A stretch of 64,000 nucleotides of DNA from assembly GCA_028826165.1 (NCBI GenBank), contig JAPDFW010000126.1:1-64000 (forward strand), written 5' to 3'. Within the stretch, counting starts at the first letter, position 1. The number at the start of each line of letters is the position of its first letter. Under the pieces are notes generated by a model. That model did no database searches, was not told the DNA's origin, and was given only the letters and a program-made list of their open reading frames with translations. The translations under genes and the position numbers were made by a program. Below, piece by piece: positions 47,015 to 59,762 of the stretch. This stretch comes from Anaeramoeba ignava (taxonomy: Eukaryota; Metamonada; Anaeramoebidae).

Positions 47015-49035
47015 ATGTCAACAAAGAAAGCAGAAAAAAAACCAAAAGAAGAGAAACCAAAAGAAGAGAAACCAAAAGAAGAAAAATCAACAAAAAAAAC
47101 AGCAGCTCCAACAAAAAAACCAACAACTCAAACAAAAAAAGGCAAACAAGCAGATAAAGAGGTTAAAGAAGAAGAAACTCAAACTAGAAAAGAAATTCGT
47201 GAGTTAAATAAACAACTTAAATCAATTCCAAAACCTCCAAAACCAAATCGATCTGAACTTGAAGATTCTCTTAAACCTCTTTATGAAAAATTAGAAAACA
47301 TTCACAAAAAAATTGTACTTAATCATTTCATTTCAAATTTTCGAAAAAAAATTTTCCAAAAAAAAAAAAAAATAATTTATATCATTTTTATTTATTATTT
47401 TTATTTATTCAAAAGAATGAACTCTCTAAACAACAAGAAGAAATCCGAAAAAGACATACATCAATTCTTGATGAAAAAAAACTTGCTTTCGAAAAACTCA
47501 AACAATTAAATGACGACTTAAAAGCTGAAAGAGACAAAAAAACAAAAATTGCTGATAAGATTAAGTCTATTAAAGAATCCCGTAAAAAAAAGTATGAAGA
47601 AATTGATAAATTAAAGAGCAAACTTGAATTCAGAGATGTGAAGAAAATTGATATCGAAATTCGCAAAATTGAAACCAAAATTGAACAACAAACTTTGAAT
47701 CTTTCTCAAGAAAAAGATCTTGTTACAAAAACCAAACAATTAAGAGCAATGAAATCACAATTCTCGTAAATATTTAATTTTAAAATGAATTTTATCACAT
47801 TTCATGTTAATAATTTTTTTTTTGATTTTGATTTTGATTTTTTTTTCAGTGAAATTGATGCAATTTACAAACAAATTGATGAAGATAAAGATACTAATTC
47901 AGCACTTTATAAAAAACTTAAAGAACAAGAAAAAATTGTTAATCAAGCAAAAGAGAAAAGAGATGCTCAAAGAGAAAATGTGAATGCAACATTGCAAAAG
48001 AGAGACGCAATTAATAAAGAATTTGATGCAATTAAATCTAAAATAGGTAAGAACATTTCATTAAATTATAAAATATATTTTTTTCTTGACAATTCAAAAA
48101 TCAATAATTCAAAAATCAAAAGATGAATTCCTCAAACAAGATGAACAAATCCATAAACAACAAGATGATATCTATCATAAATATAATGAATCAAAGAAAA
48201 ATTTCGGAAATTATTTGGATAAATCTGGCGATTTACGTCAAAAGATTCAAGAAAAATTAAAGCAAGAAGATGAAGAACTCGAAAAACTTCGCCAATTAGA
48301 AAAGTAAAAGAAAATAAAATTTTTATTTTTATTTTTATTTCGATATTAAATTTTTTTTTTTTTTAAATTTTTAACAGAGAACAAGACATGAAGTTAATGG
48401 TTCCTTGGGAAAATGAAATCAATCTCTGCCGAAACTTAATCAACTTCTTAACACCAAAAGTTCAATCATATTTATCAAAACAAAACAAAACAACACAACA
48501 AAAAAAGGAAGTGAAAGAAACAAAACCCAAACCAACAGAAAAGCAAGATGACCTTTCAAAACAAATCCAAGAAGGAGAATTCACTGTTCACAAAAAAGAT
48601 GTTTCAAATCGAAAATTTTCTTACTCAAACAAGAAACAACCACAAAAACAAGCACGTCAAAAGAAACAAAAGAAACAAAAGAAACAAAACACAAAAAAAG
48701 CAGTTGATGGAGATTCAACAATAACAATTCCAATTGCCATGTTGAAGGATTTTGAGTTCTTACAAATTGATCCACCGTTATTTATCAAGTCCATCCCAGA
48801 AACTCTTAACAAATTAAAAGAGAAAATCAAATATTATGAAAACACTCCTTTCAATCTCGAAACTCTTTCTCAAACTCCAGACCAAGAAACACCTTCAAAC
48901 GAAAATATCCAGAAAGAAACATCTAAAAAAGTTCAAGTTCAAATTGATATCCCTCAACATGACAACCAAAAACCTCATGCAGTTCTCAAGATTGAATTTT
49001 CTCCTTCCGTTGCTGAAGAATCCCAAAAAAAATGA
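47015..49035 (+). CDS. BFR1-like coiled-coil protein, five exons
   Basis: Exons 47015-47314, 47416-47765, 47850-48046, 48123-48303 and 48378-49035 join to 561 residues. The N-terminus is a Lys/Glu/Pro-rich EEKPKEEKPK stretch. Residues ~50-340 are almost continuous charged coiled coil (IRELNKQLKSIPKPPKP, LRAMKSQFS, IDAIYKQIDEDKD, DEFLKQDEQIHKQQDDIYHK). Next come PWENEINLCRNLINFL, a Gln/Lys-rich linker with KKQKKQKKQ, and LPIPIAML-like hydrophobics ending FIKSIPETLNKLKEKIKYY. The layout and the final motif fit fungal BFR1, an mRNP- and ER-polysome-associated protein; identity is moderately sure. Introns are short (57-103 bases) and unrepetitive, unlike those of its neighbours. Confidence 0.72.
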
Positions 49036-49395
49036 AAAAGAAACGAAATTTGAAAACAAAAAAGAAAATTTAAATTCAAACAGAATTTTTTCTTTTGATT
49101 TCTTTTTTCTTTTTTTCTTTTTTTCTTTTTTCTTTCTTTCTCATTTTTTTTTTACTTTACTTTACTTTTTTCTTTTCTTTTCTTTTAATACTTTCCAATC
49201 AGAATTGGATTAATTTTTCTCTCTTTTTTTTTTTTCAAATAAATCATTAGATTTACTTGCTTCTCGCAAAATCCAAAAAAAAAAAACAAATTTTATTAAA
49301 GTTTTTTTTAATTAGATTTGAAAATTAAAATTAGATTTGGAAAATTAAAATTAGATTTGGAAATTGAAAAATGGAAAATTGGAATGAAAATTGTT
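49036..49395. other. Convergent gap with the outer edge of the inverted repeat
   Basis: TTTCTTTT-rich downstream sequence of the BFR1-like gene, then from about 49289 the left boundary of the inverted duplication, including an ATTAGATTTGGAAAATTAAA tandem not fully matched on the right side. Confidence 0.6.
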
Positions 49396-52300
49396 TCACA
49401 TCATATTGCATCTTTTATCTTCATCAGTATCAAATTTTAAAGGTGGAAGATCTTGATTGATGTATAAATCTGTTTTGACTGTAAACTTATTCAATAAAAT
49501 ATACATCATTGGACATCTTCTGATACAATCTTCAGTTAATTCTTTGGCAACACTTAAGGGTTGATCAGTTCCAATATCAAAATGAAAAGACATTTTAGGA
49601 ACAACAGGATTTTCATTTAACATCATTTCTCTTGAAATATCTTGATCTAATTGTGATTCAATTTCAATTGATTTAAGACTTAAAGCTCTTAAAGCAGAAG
49701 CATAAGCATAATGAGTTAAAAGACAACAACTTATTCCTCCTAAAAAGTATTGAAGTGGAAATGGTGCACTTGATTCTCCTCCCATCATTTTTCTTGAGTC
49801 TGTTTTCCAAAGTCCAAATTGTGGTTTTCCATCAATGAAAGTTGTATTGAATTGAGGACCAGAAACACTATTACATTCCCAAGCTCCTTCTACTATTTCT
49901 GGTTTAACTGATTCTTGTGGTTTTGCTCTTAATTGTGATTGGAATGTGTAAACTGAATCTAAATTGATGTGATTGATTTTCTTTCCTTTTTTTTGAGGTA
50001 CTTTTTTGTATTGAGTAATTGTTGTTTGTGTTGTTACTGAAACTGCATTTTCTGCTAAAAATACTCCTGGACATTGATCTCTTGCTATTTTAAAAGCATT
50101 TTCAAGTTTATCTTTGTTTTCAAATGAAAATACAGATGTAGATAAGATGATTTGAGTTGCTGGAGGTTTTTGCATATCAAGTCCTGTAATTCTTGTAAAA
50201 TCAAAATCAATTTCACATCTTGTAATAAGTTTATTAAGTTTAATATTCATTAAAGCACAAGTTCTTGCATAAGATCTATTTAAAAAATTAGATATTAAAT
50301 TAAATATTAAATTAAATATTAAATTAAATATTAAATTAAATATTAAATTTAATATTAAATTAAATATTAAATTAAATATTAAAATTAAATATTAAAATTA
50401 AATATTAAATTAAATATTAAATTAAATATTAAATATTAAATTAAATATTAAATTAAATATTAAATTAAATATTAAATTAAATATTAAATTAAATATTAAA
50501 TTAAATATTAAATTAAATATTAAATTAAATATTAAATTAAATATTAAATTAAATATTAAATTAAATATTAAATTAAATATTAAATTAAATATTAAATTAA
50601 ATATTAAATTAAATATTAAATTGATATTAAATTAACATTAAATTAGATATTAAATTAAATATTAAATTAAATATTAAATTAAATATTAAATATTAAATAT
50701 TAAATAAAAAATTAAATTAAATTAAATATTAATTGAATATTAAAAATATTAAATTAAATTAAATATTAAATTAAATATTAAATTAAATATTAAATTAGAT
50801 ATTAAATTGGATATTAAATTAAAATTAAATTAAATATTAAAATTAAATTAAAATTAAATTAAATATTAAAATTAAATTAAATATTAAATAAAATTAAAAT
50901 AAATTAAATTAATATTAAATTAAATATTAAATTAAAAAAATTAAATATTAAATAAATTAAATTAAATATTAAATTAAATATTAAATTAAATATTAAATTA
51001 AATAAAATTAAATATTAAAATTTAAATATTAAATTAAATTTCATTAAATTTAAATATTAAATTAAAATTAAATTAAATATTAAATTAAATATTAAATTAA
51101 ATATTAAATTAAATATTAAATTTAAAATTAAAATTAAATATTAAATTAAATATTAAATTTAAAAATTAAATTAAATATTAAATTAAATATTAAATTAAAT
51201 ATTAAATATTAAATTAAATTAAATATTAAATTAAATATTAAATTAAATATTAAATTAAATATTAAATTAAATATTAAAAAAAAATAAAATTGGATATTAA
51301 AATTAAATATTAAATTAAATATTAAATTAGATATTAAATTAAATATTAAATTGATATTAAATTGATATTAAATTAAATAAGTATTAAATTAAATATTAAA
51401 TTGGATATTAAAATTAAATATTAAATTAATAAAAAATAATATTAAATATTGGATATTAAATTAAATAAATAAATTAAATATTAAATTGGATATAAAATTA
51501 AAATTAGGATATTAAATTAAAGATACAAATTAAATTAAATTGAATATTAAATGGATATAAACAAAAATTGGATATTAAATTAAATATTAAATTAAATATT
51601 AAAATTAAATATTAAATTAAAATTAAATTAATATTAAATTAAATATTAAATTAAATATTAAATTAAGATATTAAATTAAATATTAAATTAAATATTAAAT
51701 TAAATATTAAATTAAATATTAAATTAGATATTAAATTAAATATTAAATTAAATATTAAATTAAATATTAAATTAAATATTAAATTAAATATTAAATTAAA
51801 TATTAAATTAAATATTAAATTAAATATTAAATTGGATATTAAATTAGATATTAAATTGATCTTTTTTAGGGTTATTTTTATAAAGGAAAAAAAGAAGAAC
51901 GAACAAAAAAAAAAATTTTTTTTTTAAATAAAATAAATAAAATAAAATATTTACGAAGCAAGAGATCCTGCAAAAGCTGTTAAGATTATTAATTGATTAT
52001 TTAAAAAAAAAAAAAGGAGAAAATGAAAATTAAATTAAAATTAAAAATAAAAATGCAAAAAAATAAATACCAAAAACACATAAAGCTAAAGGACTTGGTG
52101 CATTTCCAAGACCACCCATTGATTTTGGATTATCTGCTTTGATCTTTTCAACTCCTTGGTCAAAATGAAATGCTAATTTAATTTATAAAAAAAAAAAAAA
52201 GCAAAATTCATTTAAAAAAAAAATAAGAAAATAAAATAAAAGGAAAAAAAAAAGGAATAAGTAAAAAATTATTTAGAAAATTAATTACAAGCATCAAATT

Positions 52301-52427
52301 GAACTTTTCCTTTAAACATCCAATAAAATTCTAAGTTAATTTGTTTTATCGCATTTTCAGGTTTTTGTTTTAATTGAGTTGAAGTTTCCTTTAAATGATC
52401 AACATTCATATGATTAATAAATTGCAT
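49396..52427 (-). CDS. Double OsmC-like domain protein, left copy
   Basis: Exons in transcript order 52427-52289, 52172-52071, 51976-51955 and 50275-49396 join to 380 residues. OsmC/Ohr proteins are thiol peroxidases that reduce organic hydroperoxides. The first module includes GGLGNAPSPLALCVFAFAG and SYARTCALMNIKLNKL; the second has PFPLQYFLGGISCCLLTHY and LSLKSIEIESQLDQD. Cysteines lie on the helix where OsmC proteins carry catalytic thiols, although the first module has Gly-Ser where many have Ala-Ser-Cys. Exon 3 is only 22 nt. Intron 3 is 1679 bp of AATATTAAATTA repeat. The copy differs from the right-hand gene at three residues in the last 284 (Asp/Glu, Ser/Pro, Val/Ile). Confidence 0.85.
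50276..51954. repeat. Intron 3 repeats of the left OsmC gene
   Basis: AATATTAAATTA 12-bp units, very regular at 50290-50640 and 51640-51850 and scrambled between, with GATATTAAATTG variants. Confidence 0.9.
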
Positions 52428-54337
52428 TTTTACTAATTAAAAAAAAAGACACAAAATTAAAGTAAAAAAAATAAAATAGAAAGAAAAAAGTGATCAGAAT
52501 AAGAAATAAAAATAAAAAATAATTAAATTATAAATAAAAAAACCAACTGGACAAAATTATCCGCGTTTCAAAATTTAAAAATTAATTTATTGAAGAAGTC
52601 AATTTATTTAAATTAAAAATAAAGATTTATTTTTATTTATTTTGAAAGCTTTAAGATCAAAATAAGGGGATTTTTGCCCACATAAATAAAAAAAAAATTT
52701 TATTTTAATTAAATTTAATTTTTCTTCTTTCTTTTATTTTTATTTTTTATTTTTCTTCTTTTTTTTTTTTTAATTTTTTTTTAATTCATTTTTTTTTTGG
52801 ATATTTTTTTTTTTCAATTAATAAATCTTTTTAATTAAAAAAAAAAATCAAATAATAAAAAAAAAATTAATGTGTGCATAAATAACTTTCTTTTATTTCA
52901 TTCCTTTTTAAAAATTGTAAGAGATTTACTTAATAAATATTTTTTATTTTCTTTTATTTTATTAACGATCAATTTAACAAAAAAATGAATAAAAATAAAA
53001 ATTTTTCAATTAAGATCCATTTAATATAAATAAGTTTAACTAAATTTAAAAAATAAATTAAAATCCACCTCAATATTTTTTTAATTTACTTCTTCTTTTT
53101 AATTAATTTTAGATTTAAATCTAAAAAAAAAATTCAAATCTTTATTCCAATTAAATTAAATCCAAATCCAAATTCAAATCAAATCCAAATATTTAAATTA
53201 AATCAAATCAAATCAAATTAAATCAAATTAAATTAAATCAAATTAAATTAAAATCAAATCAAATTAAATCAATCCAAATCAATCCAAATCAATCCAAATT
53301 AAATCAAATTAAATTAAATCAAATTAAATTAAATTAAATCAAATCAAATCAAATTAAATTAAATCAAATCAAATTAAATTAAATCAAATCAAATCCAAAT
53401 ATTTAAATTGAATTAAATCAAATCAAATTAAATCAAATTAAATTAAATTAAATTAAATTAAATTAAATTAAATTAAATTAAATTAAATTAAATTAAATTA
53501 AAAAATTTAAAAACACGTAATAAAAAGATCTTTCTTTTTTTTCTTATTCTTATTCTTCTTTCATTAGTTCAAAAAACAATCAACAATTAATATTGGCAAA
53601 TTCAGTTCTAATTTTATCAACAATTTAATTAGAATTTATTAAGTTAGTTAAAAAGAATTAGTTGGAAATATATAAAATGAAGAAATTTTTAAAAAAGAAA
53701 ATACCCTATTAAATTTAAAAAGAAAATATAATTTATAAAAGGAGAAAGATCTTTTAATTTAAAAAGAATTTATTTAAAAATTAATCAATACAAAATCTTC
53801 ATAATTTCTCATAAAAATTGGATATAAATCCGTTACATTTTATCAAATTTAAAAAAGTAAAGAAAGAAATTAATTTGTTTATAAATTAAATTATGTAAAG
53901 AAAAGGAAAAAAAGAAAAAGTAAAATTGATCAATAAATTAATTTTAATTTAATTTTATATTTAAATTTATAATTAAAATAATTGTTGATTTTAGTTATTT
54001 TGAAATTAATTTATAATTTTTAAATTTATTTATTTTATAAATAAATAAATCTTTATTTTTATTAACGGGGGCAAAATCCCCCATCAAAAACAAAAAGTAA
54101 ATTAAAAATCAATTCTATTTTTTAATATTTAATTTAATAATTAATTTAAAAATTAATTTAAAATTTAATTTAGTTTGTAATTTAAAATTGTTTTTGTTTT
54201 TTTGTTTTTGTTTTTTTGTTGAGTTGGTTTTTTTTAATTAATTTATTTTTTTTTATTTATTTTTCTGATCACTTTTTTCTTTCCATTTTTTTATTTTTTT
54301 TACTTTGATTTTGTGTCTTTTTTTTTAATTAGTAAAA
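52428..54337. promoter_or_regulatory. Spacer and divergent promoters between the two OsmC genes
   Basis: Both OsmC genes fire outward from this 1.9-kb interval. The first ~120 bases on each side are inverted copies (the word GTGATCAG and flanking A-tracts match). The middle is unique, AT-rich, without coding frames, and contains an AAATCAAATT pentamer array (53160-53515). A small G/C hairpin at 54067-54082 (GGGGG, loop CAAAAT, CCCCC) has an inverted relative near 52666-52679. These are rare G/C islands here and could be promoter or structural elements. Confidence 0.5.
53160..53515. repeat. AAATCAAATTAAATT array in the OsmC spacer
   Basis: Pentamer units alternating AAATC and AAATT over ~350 bp, with two AAATCCAAATATTT interruptions. 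Confidence 0.85.
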
Positions 54338-57300
54338 ATGCAATTTATTAATCATATGAATGTTGATCATTTAAAGGAAACTTCAACTCAATTAAAACAA
54401 AAACCTGAAAATGCGATAAAACAAATTAACTTAGAATTTTATTGGATGTTTAAAGGAAAAGTTCAATTTGATGCTTGTAATTAATTTTCTAAATAATTTT
54501 TTACTTATTCCTTTTTTTTTCCCTTTTGTTTTATTTTTCTTATTTTTAAATGAATTTTGCTTTTTTTTTTTTTTATAAATTAAATTAGCATTTCATTTTG
54601 ACCAAGGAGTTGAAAAGATCAAAGCAGATAATCCAAAATCAATGGGTGGTCTTGGAAATGCGCCAAGTCCTTTAGCTTTATGTGTTTTTGGTATTTATTT
54701 TTTTGCATTTTTATTTTTAATTTTAATTTAATTTTCATTTTCTCCTTTTTTTTTTTTTAAATAATCTATTAATAATCTTAACAGCTTTTGCAGGATCTCT
54801 TGCTTCGTAAATATTTTATTTTATTTATTTTATTTAAAAAAAAAATTTTTTTTTTTGTTCGTTCTTCTTTTTTTCCTTTATAAAAATAACCCTAAAAAAA
54901 ATCAATTTAATTAATTACAAGTCATCAAAATATTAAATATTTAATTTAATATCTAATTTAATAATTAATTTAATAATTAATTTAATAATTAATTTAATAT
55001 TTAATTTAATATTTAATTTCCGTTACATTTTATATCTAATTTTATTATAATAATATTCAAATTTAATAATTAAATTAATTTTTTAAATTTAATATTTAAG
55101 GAAAAATATTTAATTTTAATATTGATCAATAATTTAATATTTAATTTATATTTTAATTTTAATTAAAATAATTTTAATTTTTAATTTTTTAATTTTTAAA
55201 TTTTAATATTTAATTTTAATATTTAATAAATTTAAATCCAATTTAATATCTAATTTCAAATATTTAAATTAAATATCAATTCTATTTTTAATATTAATTT
55301 AATATTTAATTTTTAATATTTAATTTAAAATTTAATTTAGTTTGTAATTTAAAATTTAATATTTTGTTTTTTTTATGTTAGTTTTTTTAATTAATTATTT
55401 TTAATATTTAATTTTAATTTTTAATTTAATTTTTAATTTAATATTTAATTTAGTAAATTGCAATTTTTAATTTGATTGTTGATCATTTAAATCCAATATT
55501 AAAACAAATACCAGAAATTTAATATTTAATTTAATATTAAAATTTAATTTTTTTAATATAATATTTAATTTAAATTTAATATTAAATTTAATATTTAATA
55601 TAATATTTAATTTATTTATAAATTTTGCTTTATATAATTAAAATATTTAATTTTAATATCAAAAGCAGATAATCAAATTTAATATTTAATATAATAATAC
55701 CATTTAATTTAATATGTAACCAAATATTTAATTTAATATTTTTAATTTTAATTTATTTTAATTTTAATTTTTAAATATTTTTAATAATTTAACAATTTAT
55801 TATTTTAATTTAAAATTTTTATTATATAATTTTATTTAAATCCAACCCAATATTCTTTTTCCTTTATTTTGGTTTAATATTTCAATTTAATAATTTAAAG
55901 TCATCAAAAATTTAATATAATTAATTTAATATTTAATTTAATTTTTGATTTATTTCAATTTTAATGAATTAATTTAATTTTAATTAAAATAAAATTTAAT
56001 TTAATATCTAATTTAATATTTAATTTAATAATTAAAATTTAATATTTAATTTAATATTTAATTTAATATTTAATTTAATATTTAATTTAATATTTAATTT
56101 AATATTTAATTTAATATTTAATTTAATATTTAATATTTAATATTTAATTTAATATTTAATATTTATTTTAATATTTAATTTTAATATTTAATTTAATATT
56201 TAATTTAATATCCAAATTTAATATTCAAATTTAATATTTAATTTAATATTTAATTTAATAATTAATTTAATATTTAATTTAATATCCAATTTAATATTTA
56301 ATTTAATAATTAATTTAATATTTAATTTAATATTTAATTTAATATTTAATTTAATATTTAATTTAATATTTAATTTAATATTTAATTTAATATCTAATTT
56401 AATATTTAATTTAATATTTAATTTAATATTTAATTTTTATTTATTTAATTTAATATTTATTTAATTTAATATTTAATATTTAATTTAATATTTAATTTAA
56501 TAATTAATTTAATAATTAATTTAATATTTAATTTAATATTTAATTTAATATTTAATTTAATATTTAATTTAATATTTAATTTAATATTTAATTTAATAAT
56601 TAATTTAATATTCAATTTAATATTTAATTTAATATTTAATTTAATATCCAATTTAATATTTAATTTAATATTTAATTTAATATTTAATTTTTTAAATAGA
56701 TCTTATGCAAGAACTTGTGCTTTAATGAATATTAAACTTAATAAACTTATTACAAGATGTGAAATTGATTTTGATTTTACAAGAATTACAGGACTTGATA
56801 TGCAAAAACCTCCAGCAACTCAAATCATCTTATCTACATCTGTATTTTCATTTGAAAACAAAGATAAACTTGAAAATGCTTTTAAAATAGCAAGAGAACA
56901 ATGTCCAGGAGTATTTTTAGCAGAAAATGCAGTTCCAGTAACAACACAAACAACAATTACTCAATACAAAAAAGTACCTCAAAAAAAAGGAAAGAAAATC
57001 AATCACATCAATTTAGATTCAGTTTACACATTCCAATCACAATTAAGAGCAAAACCACAAGAATCAATTAAACCAGAAATAGTAGAAGGAGCTTGGGAAT
57101 GTAATAGTGTTTCTGGTCCTCAATTCAATACAACTTTCATTGATGGAAAACCGCAATTTGGACTTTGGAAAACAGATTCAAGAAAAATGATGGGAGGAGA
57201 ATCAAGTGCACCATTTCCACTTCAATACTTTTTAGGAGGAATAAGTTGTTGTCTTTTAACTCATTATGCTTATGCTTCTGCTTTAAGAGCTTTAAGTCTT

Positions 57301-57579
57301 AAATCAATTGAAATTGAATCACAATTAGATCAAGATATTTCAAGAGAAATGATGTTAAATGAAAATCCTGTTGTTCCTAAAATGTCTTTTCATTTTGATA
57401 TTGGAACTGATCAACCCTTAAGTGTTGCCAAAGAATTAACTGAAGATTGTATCAGAAGATGTCCAATGATGTATATTTTATTGAATAAGTTTACAGTTAA
57501 AACAGATTTATACATCAATCAAGATCTTCCACCTTTAAAATTTGATACTGATGAAGATAAAAGATGCAATATGATGTGA
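54338..57579 (+). CDS. Double OsmC-like domain protein, right copy
   Basis: Exons 54338-54476, 54589-54690, 54785-54806 and 56700-57579 join to 380 residues with the same phases (1, 1, 2) and the same 22-nt exon 3 as the left copy. Exon 1 begins MQFINHMNVDHLKETSTQ; exon 2 contains FDQGVEKIKADNPKS. Both OsmC modules are intact, so both genes look functional. Intron 3 (1893 bp) mixes AATATTTAATTT repeats with a decayed copy of the promoter, exon 1 and exon 2 region. Near-identity to the left copy, including synonymous positions, points to recent duplication or ongoing gene conversion. Confidence 0.85.
54807..56699. repeat. Intron 3 repeats of the right OsmC gene
   Basis: Regular TTTAATATTTAA 12-bp units from about 56000 to 56690. 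The 5' half is irregular and contains the relic described at 55018-55930. Confidence 0.88.
55018..55930 (+). pseudogene. Decayed direct copy of the OsmC promoter, exon 1 and exon 2 region
   Basis: Words from 53830-54950 recur here in the same order. CCGTTACATTTTAT appears at both 53831 and 55019. ATCAATTCTATTTTTAATAT and AATTTAGTTTGTAATTTAAA both appear. GTTGATCATTTAAA from exon 1, AAAGCAGATAATC from exon 2 and AAGTCATCAAAA from intron 3 are also present. Between these islands the original sequence is replaced by TTTAATATTTAA repeat. It cannot encode protein. Confidence 0.7.
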
Positions 57580-57740
57580 AACAATTTTCATTCCAATTTT
57601 CCATTTTCCAATTCCAAATCTAATTTTAATTTTCAAATCTAATTAAAAAAAACTTTAATAAAATTCTTCTTGTTTGGATTTCAAACAAATCTAAAATTTC
57701 ATTTTTATTTTTTTCATTTTTTTCCTTTCATTTTTTTTAA

Positions 57741-59762
57741 ATGAAAAATTATTCTTCTAAAAAACAAAAAGAAAAAGAAAAAAATTCACAATCTAAAATG
57801 AAAATTGATATTGTTAAAATGACAGAAAATGAAAAAGCAAGTCGATCTGCTTATAAAAATATAATTCAAAAAATTTCTCATTTTGAAAATCAAATTTTTG
57901 ATTATTTTTTTGTAATTGGAATAAATTTATCAAATGAATCTTTAGAAAAAAACGAGAAATTTCAACCAAAAATATTAATGAAATTTCCAGAAGACAATAA
58001 AATATTTGAAGATATTGAATCATTTTGTTTTCCAAATGGAATTGAAACCAAAAAAATGGAGAAGAATCAATTGAATGGAGATTCAACTAAATTAGGAAAT
58101 GAAGAGCATTTCATTTTTTCCTTAACAACACCAGAAGGAATTATGTTTGGATTTTGTGTTTCTGTTAATACCTTAGTTGGTGTTTTTCCTTCTTTTATTC
58201 CAAATATTTCACAATTTCAAAAACCAATCAAAAACTTGATTCAAACAAAAATTTGTTATTGTATTCTAAGCAAACAACCCTATTATAAATTGCAATTTGA
58301 TTTGATTCACTCACTTATTTTTTTGGAAAATCTTCGTTTTAAAACCTCATCATTATTTTCAAACCCAAAAATACAAGATAATTTTATATTTACTCTTCAA
58401 ACAAATCGAAGAAGTATTTCAAGTTCTTTTAAAGAATCCGATCTTGATTTGAACCAATTTACTAATATTAATCAATCTTATTTGCAGAACAATTCTGAGA
58501 ATGAATCAATGAATATTCTTGAAAAGTGTCATAGCATCAAATTTGGTTTCCAGCAAAATTACATTTCAATTCCTTTAGGAGAAAAATTAAAGAATTTAAT
58601 TTTCCAAGTTCCTAATCATGAATATAAATTATATGGGGAATGGGGAATGGAAATATTATTCACTTATCTCCATCCGTATCATATTATAACAATAATATCT
58701 GAAATATTATTAGAGCACTCTGTGATTTTTATTAGTGAAAATGCAACGCTACTTTCATCAGTGATGTAAATTGAAATCAAAATCAATATAAAAATTTAAT
58801 TCAATATTCAATAAATATCTTCTCCTTTTTTTAGTTATTCAATCCTCTCTTTAATCCACCCTTTTAAATGGCAAGGTGTTTTTATTCCAATTCTTCCTTC
58901 AAATTTATTATCATTACTTGATTCTCCAGTTCCAATAATTTCAGGAATTTCTCAAAAAGTTTCATTTTCTCCTAAAAATTCAGCATTTATTGTTTTTGAT
59001 ATTGATAAAGATATTTTAGAAACTATTCAAAACCGATTCTCAACACCAAAAAAGAATTCAACCGTTTTTGAAATTCCAAAAATTCCTCATTTTGATATTT
59101 TATTTAAAACTTTAAATTTTTTATCCTATTGTTTTCGTGCTAAAAATAGGACTCCATTAGAAAATAATTTATCTCCTCAAATACAAAAAAAACCAAGAGA
59201 AAAAAGAAAGTCTCACATTTTTGAAATCAATCCAATTATTAATTTCTCAGAAATTTTTATTGATGAAGAAATTTTTAATCTCAAAAGAATCCAAAAAATG
59301 AATCAAAATTCAAATCAAAATCAAAATTCAAATCAAAAAAATTCAAATCAAAATCAAAATTCAAATCAAAATCAAAATCAAAATGATTTCTCAAAAAAAA
59401 TCACTTCAATTTTGAAAGAATGTTATGAATCTATAACAAATATCCCAGATGATCCAAATTCAATTCATATCAAAAATCTAAATGATTATATCAATATAAA
59501 TTCAATTAAAATTTTAATTAAAAATACTTTGAAAATTTTTAATTTATATTATTCTAATATGTTTGAGAACTTTCGTGTTCATACTGCATCAGATATTTCA
59601 GATCCAAAAGATCCAATAATGATATTTATTAAAGAAAGCTTTTTGACTTCTCTTCCAAATTGTGATAAAGGTTTTATGGAATTATTTCTTCAAACTCAAA
59701 TGTTCCAAGTTTTTTGTGATAAAAGAATTAAAAAAGAGATTAATTTATTAACAAAAATTTAA
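57741..59762 (+). CDS. DENN-domain protein (Rab exchange-factor-like), two exons
   Basis: Exons 57741-58765 and 58835-59762 join to 650 residues. DENN proteins activate Rab GTPases at membranes. The N-terminal part is uDENN-like (FDYFFVIGINL, ILMKFPEDN, SFCFPNGIE, HFIFSLTTPEG, FGFCVSV). The cDENN core straddles the intron: YHIITIISEILLEHSVIFIS, then YSILSLIHPFKWQGVFIPIL and LLDSPVPIISGI. A dDENN-like end has FENFRVHTASDISDPKD, FLTSLP and a TQMFQVFCDKRI close. An NQ/NSN tract is inserted near residues 497-530. The Rab target cannot be told. The start is the first ATG after a T-rich leader, 161 bases past the OsmC stop. Confidence 0.88.

Larger units (their letters stand above)
49289..52550. 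repeat. Left arm of large inverted duplication
   Basis: The reverse complement of this segment matches 54222-57665. It spans the whole OsmC gene, its splice sites and ~120 bp of promoter. Exon sequences are nearly identical; the intron 3 repeats differ in length and order. Arm ends are approximate. Confidence 0.9.
54222..57665. repeat. Right arm of large inverted duplication
   Basis: Inverted copy of 49289-52550, about 180 bp longer because intron 3 is larger. The outer end at 57665 falls 76 bases before the start codon of the DENN gene. Confidence 0.9.

Noticed and set aside
49396-57579. OsmC pair as ordinary tandem duplicates
   Set aside because: They are in inverted, divergent orientation with matching flanks, so this is an inverted duplication.
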